A stretch of 64,000 nucleotides of DNA from Monodelphis domestica (GCF_027887165.1 NC_077227.1:75200305-75264304); one strand, 5' to 3'. Positions 34,196 through 46,700 are shown, counted from the stretch's first letter. The notes: a model not told the origin generated them from the sequence alone. Made by a program: numbers and translations.

Positions 34196-36996
34196 TGGGG
34201 AATACAAGTGGCAATCATAACTTTGAATGTGAATGGGATGAACTCACCCATAAAATGAAAACAAAAAGGAGAGTGGAATAGAAATCAAAATCCTACCATA
34301 TGTTGTCTGCAAGAAACACATTTTAGGCAGGTAGATACTCACAAGGTTAGAATTAAAGTTTGGAGCAAAACATATTGGTCCTCAACTGATAGAAAGGCAG
34401 GAGTTGCAATCATGATATCTGAAAAAGCCAAAGTAAAAATAGATCTGATTAAAAGGGATAGGGAAGGTAACTACATCCTGATAAAAGGCAGTATAGACAA
34501 TGAGGAAATATCAGTAATCAATATGTATGCACCAAATGGTATAGCATCCAAATTTCTAAAGGAGAAACTAGTGAGGTTGAAGGAGGAAATAGATAGTAAA
34601 ACTATACTAGTGGGAGACCTGAACTTACCACTATCAAATTTAGATAAATCAAATTGAAAAATAAATAATAAAGAGGTAAGAGATATGAATGAAATATTAG
34701 AAAAATTAGAGTTAATAGATATAAGGAGAAAAAAATAGGGACCAAAAAGAATACACCCTTTTTTCAGCAGCACATGGTACATTCACAAAGATTGACTATG
34801 TACTAGGACTTAAAAACATGGCAAACAAATGTAGAACAGCAGAAATAATAAATGCAACCTTTTCAGATCATAATGCAATAAAAATAATCAGTAAGGGTAC
34901 ATGGAGAGGTACAGAAAATTTAATTGGAAATGAAATAATGTGATTCTCCAAAATAGGTTAGAGAACAAATCATAGAAATAACTAATAATTTTATTGAATA
35001 AAATGACAATGATGAGACAACCTTTCAAAATCTATGGGATGCAGCCAAAGCAGTACTCAGGGGGAAATTTATATCCTTGAGTTTATATATTAACAAATTG
35101 GGGGGGGGGGGCTAGAGGTCAATGAATTGGACATGCAAATCAAAAAACTTGAAAGCAAACAAATAAAAAATCTCCAGATGAAAACGAAATTAGAGATCCT
35201 AAAAATGATGGGAGAAATTAATAAAATCAAAAGTGAAAGAACTATTGAAGTAATAGGTATGTGATGTGATGGTCTACTTAAAGAATCCTAGAGAATCAAC
35301 TAAAAAGCTATTGGAAATATTCAACAACTTTAGCAATATCGCAGGATACAAAATAAACCCACATAAGTCATCAACATTTCTATATACCTCCAACACATCT
35401 CAGCAGCAAGAATTAGAAAGAGAAATTCCATTTAAAATCACCCTAGACAATATAAAATACTTGGAAATCTATCTGCCAAGACAAACACAGGAACTATATG
35501 AACACAACTACAAAACACTTTCCACACAATTAAAACTAGATCTAAACAATTGGAAAAATATTGACTGCTCATGGGTAGGATGAGCTAACATAAAAAAAAT
35601 GACCATCGTACCCAAACTTATTTACTTATTTAGTGCTGTACCAATTAAACTACCAAAAACCTTTTTTTGCTGAATTAGAAAAAACCATAACAAAGTTCAT
35701 TTGGAAGAACAAAAGATCAAGGATATCCAGGGAAATAATGAAAAAATGTGAAGAAAGGTGGCCTTGAAGTACCAGATCTCAAACTATACTATAAAGCAGT
35801 GGTTATCAAAAACAATATGGTACTGGATAAGAGACAGAAAAGAGGATGGGGAAGCTGGGTACCTCAGTGGGTTGAGAACCAGCCCTAGAGACGGGACATC
35901 CTAGGTTCAAATCTGGCCTCAGATACTTCCTAGCTGTGTGACCCTGGGCAAGTCACTTGACCCCCATTGCCTAGCCCTTACCACTCTTCTGCCTTGGAGC
36001 CAATGCACAGTATTGACTCCAAGATGGAAGGTAAGGGTTTAAAAAAAAAAAGAGACAGAAAGGAGGCTCAGTAGAACAGACTTGGGGTAAGTGACCTCAG
36101 CAAGACAGTCTATGATAAGCCCTAAGATCCCAGCTTTTGGGACAAAAATCCACTATTTGATAAAAAACTTCTGGGAAATTAGAAGACAGTATGGGAGAGA
36201 TTAGGTTTGGATCAACATCTCACACCCTAAACCAAGATAAACTCAGAATGGGTGAATGACTTGAACATAAAGAAGGAAACTATGAGTAAATTAGGTGAAC
36301 ACAGAATAGTATACATGTCAGATCTTTGGGAAAGGAAAGATAAAACCAAGCAAGAGTTAGGAAAAAATAAAAAAATGTAAAGTAAATAATTTTGATTACA
36401 TTAAATTAAAAAGGTTTTGTACAAACAAAACCAATGTAACCAAAATTAGAAGGGAAGTAACAAATTGGGAAACAATCTTCATAACAAAAACCTCTGACAA
36501 AGGTCTAATTACTCAGATTCATAAAGAGCTAAATCATTTGTTAAAAAAATCAAGCCATTCTCTAATTGATAGATCAGCAAGGGACATGAATAGGCAATTT
36601 TCAGTCAAAGAAATCAAAACTATTAATAAGTACATGAAAAAGTGTTCTAAATCTCTTGTAATCAGAGAGATGCAAATCAAAACAACTCTGAGGTACCACC
36701 TCACACCTAGCAGATTGGCTAACATGATAGCAATGGAAAGTAATGAATGCTGGAGGGGATGTGGCAAAGCTGGGATATTAATGTATTGCTGGTGGAGTTG
36801 TGAATTGATCCAATCATTCTGGAGGGCAATTTGGACTAAGGCACTAAAAGACTGTCTGCCCTTTGATCCAGCCATAGCACTGCGGGGTTTGTACCCCAAA
36901 GAGATAATAAGGAAAAAGGCTTGTACAAGAATATTCATAGCTGCACTCTTTGTGATGGCAAAAAAATTGGAAAATGAGGGGATGCCCTTCAATTAG
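34196..36996 (+). pseudogene. L1 ORF2, endonuclease and C-terminal remnants
   Basis: The endonuclease part is recognisable at about 34196-34660 and beyond (CCLQETHF-like near 34300, INMYAPN near 34522, LVGDLN at 34606). The sequence then runs to a pre-RT segment (near 35040-35080) and jumps at about 35230-35265 to a point after the reverse transcriptase active site ([23 protein letters not shown]). The catalytic FADD region and most of RT are missing. The C-terminal part follows after a SINE and gives a 152-codon open piece at 36538-36996 (WWSCELIQSFWRAIW, PFDPAIAL). Multiple stops and frameshifts occur. Confidence 0.85.
35845..36050 (+). mobile_element. tRNA-derived marsupial SINE in L1 ORF2
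   Basis: Full-length copy with an A tail at 36041-36050. The flanking duplication AGAGACAGAAA occurs at 35830-35840 and 36051-36061. It is inserted in the ORF2 sequence of the L1. Confidence 0.93.
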
Positions 36997-37536
36997 GGAA
37001 TGGCTGAACAAATTGTGGTATATGTTGGTGATGGAATACTATTGTGCTCAAAGGAACAATGAACTGGAGGAATTCCATGTGAACTGGAACAACCTCCAGG
37101 AATTGATGTAGAGTGAAAGGAGCAGAACCAGGAGAACATTGTACACAGAGAATGACACACTATGGTACAATCAAATGCAATGGACTTCTCCATTAGTGGC
37201 AGTGCAGTAATCCTGAATAACCTGGAGGGATCTATGAGAAAGAACACTATCCACATTCAGAGGAAATGCTGTGGGAGTAGAAATACTGAAGAAAAACAAC
37301 TGCTTGACTACATGGGTTGAGGGGGATATGATTGGGGATATAGACTCTAATGAACATCCTAGTGCAAACATCAACAACATGGAAATAGGTTCTGATCAAG
37401 GACACATGTAATACCCAGTGAAATTGTGTGTGGGCTATGGGAAGGGTGGGGGTAGGGAAGGGAGGGATAGAATATGATTCTTGTAACCAAGGAATAATGT
37501 ACTAAACTGACTAAATAAAATTAAAAATAAATAAAT

Positions 37537-37606
37537 AACAAGCAAGATTATTTCAGAAAAAGCTGGAAAGATCTGCATGAACTGATCCAGAATGAAAGAG
37601 GCCAGG
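37537..37606 (+). mobile_element. Old L1 3' fragment, right half
   Basis: Continues the fragment at 31880-32026 after the inserted L1: ttatttcagaaaaagctggaaagatctgcatgaactgat is the usual follow-on block of L1. It ends where an LTR starts at 37607. Confidence 0.8.
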
Positions 37607-38104
37607 TGCTGGGAGCCAACAGGCCATGACATCTTGACAAAGTCACTTGTGGTAGCTAACGGGGCCACAGAGTGGCCCTTGGCAAGATGTGATTGCTCAC
37701 TCGGTTCCCCTTGCATGATCTCTCTCATTAACATCCCTTACCTATGGAATTGACATGATTACTATTCCCCCTAACCTCAGAAGGAATAATGGAAGTGCAA
37801 AATACCTGTACTACTTCTCCAAAACATCACCAAAAGATCAGACCTTCAAACCCAATCCCAAAAAACTACCATGGGTTAAATTTTACTTAGGTACATAATT
37901 CCCAGTAAAACCATAGCCACAGAAACGTATTCTCATGAAGCCAGCATACAAATCAATCATAAAGACACATAGAAAACATGCAAGAGTACCAAGCTTCATC
38001 ATGCCTCAGTGACTTGATTCTTCCCCTTAAGAAACTCCCTAGTAAACCCTGAAAAATGATCAGTCTAATATTAAATCTGAATTGTGTTTCCAGTACCTCT
38101 CAAC
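37607..38104 (+). repeat. Betaretrovirus-like LTR (family X), left part
   Basis: Starts TGCTGGGAGCCAACAGGCC, resembling the start of class II LTRs and, more distantly, family Y. It is interrupted at 38104 by a family Y LTR. The likely continuation at 39543-40020 carries gggtataaaaataaacacc (39856), a combined TATA and polyadenylation signal, and the ccacctgttgggaacccc end block. Confidence 0.6.
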
Positions 38105-39542
38105 TGCTGGAGGCCATCATACTGTCACTTGCTGACAAGGTCACAGTCTGGGGAAATGGGGCCTGCAAGGCAGCCTCCAGAGAATGAGGCCCCCACCGAT
38201 CCCCCTCTGTGTTTTCTCTTTCTCCAACTTCCCTTACTAATATACTTGTTATGATTATTATTCTTTCCCCAATATAGGAGAAATAATATGAGAGCAAATA
38301 TTTATAAGATCAATATACATATATCCTACCTTAATCACTCCAGACTATTATCCTATGTAATAGAGGCTCCTTAAACTAGAGTATTTAAGGTAAGAGAAGT
38401 GTTGGAGCAGTGACACTAAGAAATAAGGTTAGAGGAGAAGCTGGGATTCTCACTCCTTCCCCCCACCCAACTTCCTGTCACTCTCTTTCAGTTGGTCTTA
38501 ACAGCTCTTCTCAGATGGTAAGTTGACAGCAGCTTTTAAAAGACTAATCACACACTATAATACCTTCTAAAAGGGATTTATTTTAAAGAAGGAAGGTTAA
38601 GGAATTGGGAGAGGGAAGAAGAATTAGGATCTCCCTAATTTTCTATAAGGTCAATATAGGAAAGTAAAGTTATTTGTTGTTAAGGGGATATTATTGATGA
38701 ATTGAAAGGATCTTCAGAGCTATACTACAATCTTTTAATGTGAAAACCCCAAATCCGGTCTGTCATTAAATTGCCCTCTAACCTTGTACCTACCTATGAA
38801 ATGTTTTGTTACCCATCTCCTAAGTAATTGTGATTGATTGTGAAAGTTGAGCAAAAGTAATAATGATTCTCCCAGGTCAGGAAGAACTAACCTCTAGATC
38901 ATCCTGTTTATGTCATTCATCTATAGCAACAACGTTTCATTGACTATTGTAACAGTTAAATAGTCTCTAGTATTAAAAGTATTATATTTTATGAGGTTTA
39001 TTAAAGATTATTAGAAATCAAGGGTAAGGAAATACAAAATAAGAAAAGCACGTGCCTAGGACACATTAGCCCATTCACAACCTATTCACTACATCTTGCC
39101 TGCCAGGTAGAGAGACGTGTGTGCTTAGAAGTGGAAGAAGAGAGGCCGAAGTAGGCGTTGCAGCCAGTTTAAATACAATTTGTGTTCTCGCCCACGTGGG
39201 GACCCAGGTGAGATTATAGGGAATTCTGGGAAGTACCAAGGACTTCTGGGGATTGAAGTCTGAGGTTAAAATCTCCATTTTTACACTATCTCCTTAGGCT
39301 ACGCATCTTGTTAAGTTCCATGGAAACATATATGTAGAAAATTGATTGTGTGCCAAAGTATGTACTTGAAACCCTATATAATCAATGAACATCTGTGCTA
39401 TAGCAGAACACTGTGTGATGCCTCTGCACGTGGGCCTGAACACATGGTGTCTGTCATTTCCATTACTTGAACAGATCATCACATCTAGATGGAGCAAGTC
39501 TTCACCCTCAGGGAGATTGCTAGATGGCTCCCAAAGCTCAGC
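38105..39542 (+). repeat. Betaretrovirus-like LTR (family Y), + strand copy
   Basis: Starts TGCTGGAGGCCATCATACTG and matches 57532-58491 and 20696-21520. It carries extra sequence at about 38350-38740 that is absent from the copy at 57532, and a solo LTR of family S at 38948-39285. The U5 side (gaacatctgtgctatagcagaacactgtgtgatg, 39387-39420) parallels 58350-58385. The flanks ctcaac (38099-38104) and ctcaat (39543-39548) may be its 6-bp target duplication with one change. Confidence 0.78.
38948..39285 (-). repeat. Solo LTR, family S, copy 2 (TSD CTAT)
   Basis: Reads on the - strand from 39285 to 38948 and is flanked by CTAT at 38944-38947 and 39286-39289. Comparison with 58235-58255 (attatatccttaggctt) shows that it splits a family Y LTR exactly at the duplicated bases. 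Confidence 0.93.
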
Positions 39543-40020
39543 CTCAATGATACAATTGTGGAATTGTCTTTAAGAATTTCTGATTGATTATTTCTTTTTA
39601 TTAATAGTAATAAGTAAATTTCCTTGGTTGTTCGTAAGCTCAAGCTCCTCGCAGAGTGATGAGAAAATTAAGTCACCTGTGATGAAATAATTTATCTTGT
39701 GTGAAACCTTTATTTTGTCAAGAATTTGTAATCACAATACAAGAATATAAGAATATAGAATGTTAATCAAGTGATTTGTTAAAAGTTAATGTATCATTTT
39801 TCCAATTATCCCTATTTAGACATGTGTGTTAGGTAATGCACCTGTGTGCCCAAAAAATGGGTATAAAAATAAACACCAGACTTGGGGATGGTGGAGCAGC
39901 TATCAGGTACAAATCATGCACATGGTCAAAAAATATACAGCTGTCTTCCATTTGTTATTTTCTTGACTGACCATTCGCCACCTGTTGGGAACCCCTGGAG
40001 TTGCGAGTGAGGCTGGACCT
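39543..40020 (+). repeat. Betaretrovirus-like LTR (family X), right part
   Basis: Probable continuation of 37607-38104. It contains gggtataaaaataaacacc (39856-39874) and ends in the region of tgttgggaacccctggag (39982-39999). The exact end is not defined because no second copy is available. Confidence 0.5.
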
Positions 40021-40027
40021 TGCCTGT

Positions 40028-40440
40028 CTCTAATTTTACAGAAGCAGAAACTAAGGCCCTAAAAGATTAAATGCTTTCCTCAGTGTTGCAATGGTAGTAA
40101 GTGGCACATTCAAAACCAGGGTTCCAGAGCTCCTCATTTGGAGATTGTGTTTCAGTTGAGTTTTGAAGGAAGCTAAGAGTAGCAAGAGACAGAGGTGATG
40201 ATAGAGAACATTCCAGGCAGGTAGACAGCCTACGCAAAGCTGGAATATGATGTAGGAGGAAAAGTAGGGAGGCCAGAATATATCCATGTGGGACATTAAG
40301 ACAGACTGGGAGAACCACTTTAATGAGCAGTGGGTCAAACATTTAGAAATGGTATGGATATCACATCCAATCATTTTCTTTTTTGCATAGACAAGGAAAC
40401 TGAAGTCAAGTGAAATTAATTTGTTCAGAAAATCCTTTCT
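40028..40440 (+). repeat. MIR-like SINE and an old interspersed repeat
   Basis: 40028-40120 has the MIR-type block ttttacagaagcagaaactaagg. From 40140 to about 40420 the sequence aligns with 53395-53650: both have gagttttgaaggaagctaa-like, aacattccaggcaggtagacag-like and gaggccagaa(t/c)ata blocks in order. This is an old mammalian-type repeat whose class I cannot name. Confidence 0.6.
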
Positions 40441-40555
40441 TTAATGATTAATGTAAATGTAATGTAATGTCAAATTCCAATATGTGGTTCTAGGGGTGAT
40501 GAATAGTTTTTTTACTAAATTTTCCTGTAATGGGAACAATGTTGTTTTGGTTTTG

Positions 40556-40985
40556 AAGAGAACCAATGACATCACAAGATGCTGTCTTCACTTGCTCATA
40601 AGTTAGATTTAAGTGAGTCAGAATTATGCAAAATTGTCAGGCTTATTCTCTTTTCTAGAGACATTGAAGTTCATTGGCCGGACAAAAGTCAAGATAACTG
40701 ACAGTGGCCAGAGATGCAGTGTATCGATGATCTGGGTTGTCCTGGAAGTTTGATCAAGATTTGAGTGCTCTGAAGTGCCTGTTGCAGCCAGCTTCATGGC
40801 CATTGTAAGAAATTGTTCTCATCTACCCAATCTGAGGAGGAAAGATATCACATACTTGGGATAGACATCCCCCTAATGCACTGATGGTTTGAAACCTGTC
40901 AACTACCTCAGTCAGCCCACCAAGATGATTTTTATCAGTGTGGTCACTGCAAATTCCATAGTGAGAGTTAATTGAAAGGTAGACA
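40556..40985 (+). repeat. Marsupial interspersed repeat, second copy
   Basis: Starts aaccaatgacatcacaagatg and shares ordered blocks with 1-353 (ttagatttaagtgag, acaaaagtcaagataactg, acatccccctaatgcac). It is the more complete copy in the window. 40986-41492 shows nothing recognisable. Confidence 0.65.
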
Positions 40986-41492
40986 CTAAAATTGGTTGCC
41001 CAACCCTGAAAAGGGCAGGTAAGCTCTCACACCAGAGGTGCTACTCCTCCCTGAATACCCCATATACCCCATGCCCACATACATATAATAAGCCCACAAT
41101 AGAGATAATGTAGTAGGAAGAGAAAGAAGTTTCTGGTTGAGAGACAACAGGACTCCTTCTGGACTGTTTGACTGATTTACCATCAGTAATCAATTAGCCA
41201 GTCAGATATGTAGCCAGGGATTTACATTGAACATAAAATCAGACTGTTTGGGACTATGCCTTTCAAATTATGGGAACATTATCTGTTCCAGAAAGAGTAA
41301 CTTAACCAAGGTAACACAGCTTCCCAGAGCTGACTAAACCAGTGGTCAGCTTGCCAGGTCATACTCATAGGTCAGGTGGGATGTATATCAAAAGTCTAAG
41401 AGTGGCTCCATCCCTTCTGAATCTTTGAAAAAACCATCTAGGAAAGAGCCAGCTGTAAACTGTTTTGAAAAGTCAGATTTTAGAAAACAACA

Positions 41493-42074
41493 TGTATAAC
41501 AGTCCGACCTGCGGCTCCTACATAAAGTTTTCCCTAGTGGGTTTGGGCTTGAGAAGGAGAAAGGAGTCAGAGAAAATGAGTGATAAATTAAGACACAGAC
41601 AAGTTAATTGAAATGGGGAGTGGCACATGCTCCTGTGATATTTTCCTTAGAAAAATAATTAAAGGAAAATATGAGAAATAGGAGGACACGTGGAAGTAAG
41701 AATTCCAAGATAGAAAGCACGTGGCTGTAGGAAAGATAAAGAGAGATAGAAGAAAGAGCTCCAGGGTTGCGGGAAACAAGAGGAAGGGCAGCACGGCTTA
41801 TCCCAGCATTTATTGTGGATTGAGAAGTCAATGAATACATAACAAAGCATAGTTGATTCACATTGGTTGGATAAACAATGACAAGATCAGAGTAGGTGGG
41901 GATTCACCTGACATGCACTTTTCAGAGGAATGAGGTTTGACAAGGTGGGGGTTAAGCCTTTGTGGCTTAGGCCCAGTAATTCTCTTGCCCTTAGAACTGC
42001 CTATACATTGATCATTAACTGATCTGATAAAGTATTTAATACATCAACCATACTTCCATGACTGGTATGTTACA
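41493..42074 (-). repeat. 3' LTR of the ERV at 41493-45708
   Basis: The block from cattgtggattgag-like (41815) to ctggtatgttaca (42074) recurs at 45430-45708 with few differences. On the - strand the LTR starts TGTAACATACC. A purine tract (complement of tatcccccccctcc, 42075-42089) abuts its internal side. The left end (tgtataacagtcc, 41493) is inferred from the terminal dinucleotides. Confidence 0.75.
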
Positions 42075-43380
42075 TATCCCCCCCCCTCCTTTTTTTAATA
42101 AAATAAAATAAGAGGGTATCATGTTACCATAAAATAATGAAGTCAATCAACAAACAAAAATATTAGTGAGCGTAGTCAAATAATGAATAAAAAATAAATT
42201 CCAAATTAAATATCAAAATTAAATGTAACTTAGCCATAATGCTATAAAAATGATAAGAATGATCTTCAATTCCATTTAGCAAACTCAAGGGTAAAAAGTT
42301 TCCTTAAAAATCAAAAGTAATAATACAAAATACAAAGAAAATGATCTTCACTCTTTAGTGATCCTGAATTAATGTGATATTAGTCCCATAGTTCATAGGA
42401 CAGATGCATTGATATATCATCTTACCCATGTACAGCCGGGACTATAAGAAGTTGCCAAATTTTCAAAGACTCTATCTGGAGATGAGAGGGAATTCTTGTC
42501 TTTCCCTTGTTCTGATTATGCATATTCTTAGGGATATATAAGCCAAGATGCCTGCCACATAGAAATATGGTTGGAAATTTAGTACCAGGCCAACCTGTGA
42601 ATGAGGGTGTCAAAACACTGTGTCCTCGTATCTCCAACCTTAGCAATCAACATATATCCATCTCATATGGAATATATATCTGTCTGTGGCTTAGGCTGTC
42701 TGGTCAAGTGTGAGATATCCGTTGCAATCCCTTTTTATGCAATCAGACATAATCTCTCAGAATAGACACCTGAAGTTTAACAAATGCTGTCATGTTCCTA
42801 CAGTCTCAGGTTTTTGGGTATGGACAAAAATAAAAAGTTCAGTTTTATAGTTAATTCATAGTTCAGGATCAGAGTATTAATACTGCTTACAATGTACTTC
42901 TAGTACTGAAAAGAAAATATGTGGAAAAAATAATCTGAAAAAATGATCATGGAAAATGACCATAAAATTAATGCAAAAATTTTAAACTCATGGCTCACAT
43001 TTCATGTGGCATAGTTGTAGCTGAGCCAATGTGTAATATCAGAATTTACATTAAAAATGATTTCTATTTCCCTAATCTATGTTGACCAAGATTGATATTG
43101 TAAAATTTTTACAAAAATATAAATATAACAATTAGTGCAAATTCTTAACAAGTACCAATATTCCCATAAACATTACATTCTGATTTGTTGTTTAACTAAC
43201 AAGAATGAAAATAATGAAGTGACATTGCAACTTCTGGCTGCATATTTCTTATATCAGCTTTATTTAAATCTCTACTTCTGTATTAAAGAACCAATCAATA
43301 TAATAACCAAGAATATAACATTGCCAATGTTTGCAAATTTCACTCTACCAAACCAATGTTTGGGTTAATAGAAGCTTAAG
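42075..43380 (-). mobile_element. ERV internal region: 3' segment shared with two other ERVs
   Basis: Aligns with 15205-16500 and 4423-6060 in order: tagtcccatagttcataggaca, cccatgtacagccgggactataagaagttgcca (42424-42457), attcttagggatatata, and the ctcacatttcatgtggca block (42990). No coding frame is conserved with the other copies. Confidence 0.65.
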
Positions 43381-44640
43381 TTTCTTTTCATGTAGAAGCA
43401 ATTTCTATAGCTTCTTGCTCATATAGAATTTGATGTAACTTCTTAATTCCTTGTAAATGTAAAACATCCAAAGTGCTTTCTCTATAAGCTTATTAGTGCC
43501 TATATATATATATATATATTTTTTTTTTAAATATATACTCCAAAGGGGAAACTCGGGGTATGCTTTGCCTCTGTCCCATGCAGGTGTGGAATAGCCAGTT
43601 CCACAGAGGAGGGTCAACAACTGTGCGTCCACAGAGGTTGTCCAACCTTGAGCACTCAGTTTACCACTGAGGCTAGACTTCCCACATACCAGAACATCTT
43701 CCGGTATTAGACAGGGAAGTTGATAGACCCCAAATCCAGCAGCCTGCCTGAACTCTAGGGCTGGTGGAAGAGAGCATGAAAGAGTTCCCATAAAGATGTC
43801 ACCCAAAAAGATGGGGGTTTCAGGAGTAATGATCAAAAATGGTATTAACATGTAACCACACCAATGGTGGTTGGCACATAATATCTATATAGGTATTGTC
43901 AGGAATATAATCTATACATAGATGTAGATGACCGTTTTCAATAACTTAGGTTCCTAATAAAAAATTTCAAAGTGCATTCTGCCTGACATCTCATCCCTTT
44001 TTTAAGAGTTAGATCAGGACCATCTGTCCATTATAAATCCCTGTGCAGCGTCTCCTGCTTTAAACACAATTTTTTGCTGTTGGGGTTACTAGGTCTATGC
44101 TGAAAATATAGAAAACACTGAAAAAATAGAAAAATTCTATCTCCTTCTTTTATGAGAGCCATATCAATGCCTATACCATTGTTAATAGTAGCATTTCTTA
44201 CAATACAAGTAGGAATTTTACAATGCATACAAAATAAGTTCCTTTGAACAGTATATAGCATAGACATACAAAATGAAAGGTATCCAGTAGTGTCTGAACA
44301 ATTGTAGCTATTTCCTTCTGATCCCATGGTAAAGTCTTTGGAGTGTGGGATCTATCTGTTGTTATTAACATACACGAGTGGGGTTTAGTCCATACAAGTT
44401 AACATGCTTGATATTGGTTTAGGTATACTAGACCAATAGATGTCAGCATGACAAATGTCCATCAGTAGAATAATAGTAAATGTCATTAAAAGCAGTGTAA
44501 TGTCAGTCTTTGGTGTGTGTGTAGTCACCAGTGATGGTTTCTTCCAGCATGTCTGGAGTGTGGCTGGTGTGCAGCTAACTGATGTCATCATTGTTGTTTG
44601 TCTGCTTCTCTTCCTGGTCTTGTGCCATATGGCATGATGT
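43381..44640 (-). pseudogene. env: Probable env remnant
   Basis: Three broken - strand frames lie in a row. The first, 44591-44385, contains a hydrophobic leader-like segment (ITLLLMTFTIILLMD) followed by CHADIYW and looks like an Env signal peptide and the start of the surface subunit. 44327-44031 is Cys-rich (NLFCMHCKIPTCIVRNATINNG). 43851-43405 is of uncertain nature. Position upstream of the shared 3' segment also fits env. No cleavage site or fusion peptide is recognised, so the call is tentative. No gag or pol is visible in this ERV. Confidence 0.45.
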
Positions 44641-45058
44641 GCTTTGCGGGTGACCAGATGTTTTCACTATCTGTAGAAATACAAACAAATCCTTGACCTA
44701 ATATTATCATCCTATTGGGTCCCTTATAGTCTTAATTTCCTGGTAAAATTCAACCCAATCCAGGTATATCATACAATGCAATCTTTATCATTACATTCAA
44801 AGTGTTATTGCATAGGATTAGCCTATATTCCTTCTGGGATATAGGAAAGATAGATGGTTAGGAGTACCATTACCAACCTTTTTTCTTTTAAAAGCTTAAA
44901 TGCCATTTCCAACAAAATTGACTTTTAAATGTCTGATTCTAATAAAGACATACTTTCTTCTTGCAAATATAAAATGAACCATATAAGACAATTATCATGT
45001 ATATATTTCGGATAATAGAATCAATTCCTGCTGTAATTGAACAGTATCCAATGTACTG

Positions 45059-45381
45059 TGTAAAGATTAAAATTTAGGGAAACTGAGGCAGGTAGAAATT
45101 AGTTTCTCTCTGCAAGGAGTATTATATTTTTATGAGTTTTATTAAAGGTTAAGGATTAAAGAAAATACAGGATAAGAAAACACATGCCTAGGCCAGAGAG
45201 GCCTAGACAAGAGAATCTCACATCATGGAAGAGACACCTCTGCTCCAAAATGGAAGTCCAAAAAGCCTGAGCCTATTCACAACCAGGTTTAAATACCTTC
45301 TTAATCTCGGCCCACGTGAATTCAGTGAGATTACAGGGCATTCTGGGGATTGAAGTCCTGGATTCGTGTCTATTTTTTACA
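45059..45381 (-). repeat. Solo LTR, family S, copy 3 (TSD ACTG)
   Basis: 323 bp, read on the - strand, with ends TGTAAAGATTAAAATTT and TTTTTTACA. Exact duplication ACTG at 45055-45058 and 45382-45385. Inserted in the ERV at 41493-45708, between its env remnant and 5' LTR. Confidence 0.93.
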
Positions 45382-45385
45382 ACTG

Positions 45386-45708
45386 TTATGACATTACTAA
45401 TTGCACAATTTGTTATTTGATCAAATTTGGGTAACATGGAACAATTGTGGATTGAGAGGATAAATGAAATACGTAGCAAAGCATAGTTGATTCACATTGG
45501 TTGGATAAACAATGACAAGATCAGAGTAGGTGGGGATTCACCTGACATGCACTTTTCAGAGGAATGAGGTTTGACAAGGTAAGGGTTAAGCCTTTGTGGC
45601 TTAGGCCCAATAATTCTCTTGCCCTTAGAACTGTCTATACATTGGTCATTAACTGATTTGATAAAGTATTTAATACATCAACCATACTTCCATGCCTGGT
45701 ATGTTACA
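45386..45708 (-). repeat. 5' LTR of the same ERV, truncated
   Basis: 45430-45708 matches 41815-42074 with only a few differences. The left 45 bp do not match and the U3-distal half is missing, so the copy is incomplete or rearranged next to the inserted solo LTR. Confidence 0.75.
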
Positions 45709-46503
45709 ATATGGAATTATGTTACAAAAGGGATGAAAATGCCCATACCTTCAGACTCAAAGATCAATCTGCAAGATATAGACTCTAGGAAGTCAAAGAG
45801 AGAAAGTTCCAAAATGCAACAAAATATTTAGAGCAGTATTTTGGTAGCAAGAGAGAACTGGAAAACATTTGAATGCATAGAATTGAGTAATAACCAAACA
45901 AATTGTGCCATGTGAATGGAATGAAATATTATTGTGTCATAAGAAACAATAAATATGAAGAAGATAGGGAAGCAAGGGAAGACATGTACACTGATACAAA
46001 ACAAATTTAAAGCAAACTAGGAAAACAACATACGTAATGATTACAACCATCCACATAGAAAAACCAATGACAAAGAATGAAAACTGATTGCTCTATAACC
46101 AGAAATATCAAGCGTTCCCTTCTTGGTGAAGTATGAGAATTGGACCAGCTGTAAGTGAAAGTAAAATGGAATCATGCCTGACACATAACTGAACTACATA
46201 TACTCTTTGATTCAGAGGTACCACTACTAGGTAAATAGACCCAAAGACATTTTTTAAAGGAAGAAAAAGACTTTAAGACTTAAATTAGATCAACATACAG
46301 ACCAGTCCCAAATCCACAGGGTTAATGAAACCTGTTATTCACCTCCTGACAGAAAGGCTGTGAACTGAGGGTACACAGTCAATATAGGCATTTGTTTTAT
46401 TTGACTCTGCATTTACATTATGAGGATTTTGTTTTTCTTCTTATCTCAAAGAAAAGGGAAATTTTTGTTAATTGAAAAAATATTTTTAAAAGAAAAGGTG
46501 GGA
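45709..46503 (+). mobile_element. Old L1 3' fragment and unassigned sequence
   Basis: About 45830-46110 is a decayed L1 end (ataaccaaacaaattgtgccatgtgaatggaatgaaatattattgtg). About 46150-46350 is similarly degenerate, and the remainder is unassigned. Confidence 0.55.
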
Positions 46504-46700
46504 GCAGCTGGGTAGCTCAGTGGATTGAGAGCCAGGCCTAGAGATGGGAGGTCCTAGGTTCAAATCTAGCCTCAGACACTTCCCAGCTGTGTGACCCTGG
46601 GCAAGTCACTTGACCCCCATTGCCTACCACTCTTCTGCCTTGGAGCCAATACACAGTATTGACTCCAAGACGGAAGGTAAGGTTTTTTTTTTTTTTTAAG
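46504..46700 (+). mobile_element. tRNA-derived marsupial SINE
   Basis: Near full-length copy (agcagctgggtagctcagtggattgag ... ggaaggtaagg) with a T-run at its 3' end instead of an A tail. It lacks a few bases of the cctagccctt block. Confidence 0.92.

Larger units (their letters stand above)
32027..37536 (+). mobile_element. L1 retrotransposon with target duplication, ORF2 RT deleted
   Basis: A 5.5-kb insertion flanked by exact 10-bp duplications, AACAAGCAAG at 32017-32026 and 37537-37546. It starts with a 5' UTR (ggtacttccaggtaaacatggctgcag) and continues through ORF1 (32581-33501) and a purine-rich inter-ORF region. ORF2 remnants (about 34196-36996) and a 3' UTR with a G-rich run (37441-37470) follow, then an A/T-rich tail with aataaa-type words. 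The structure is that of a copy inserted from its true 5' end. ORF2 is internally deleted and a SINE is inserted in it. Confidence 0.9.

Noticed and set aside
36534-36992. 152-codon frame on the - strand opposite L1 ORF2
   Set aside because: The + strand frame of the same length matches the L1 ORF2 C-terminal part; the - strand frame is its shadow.
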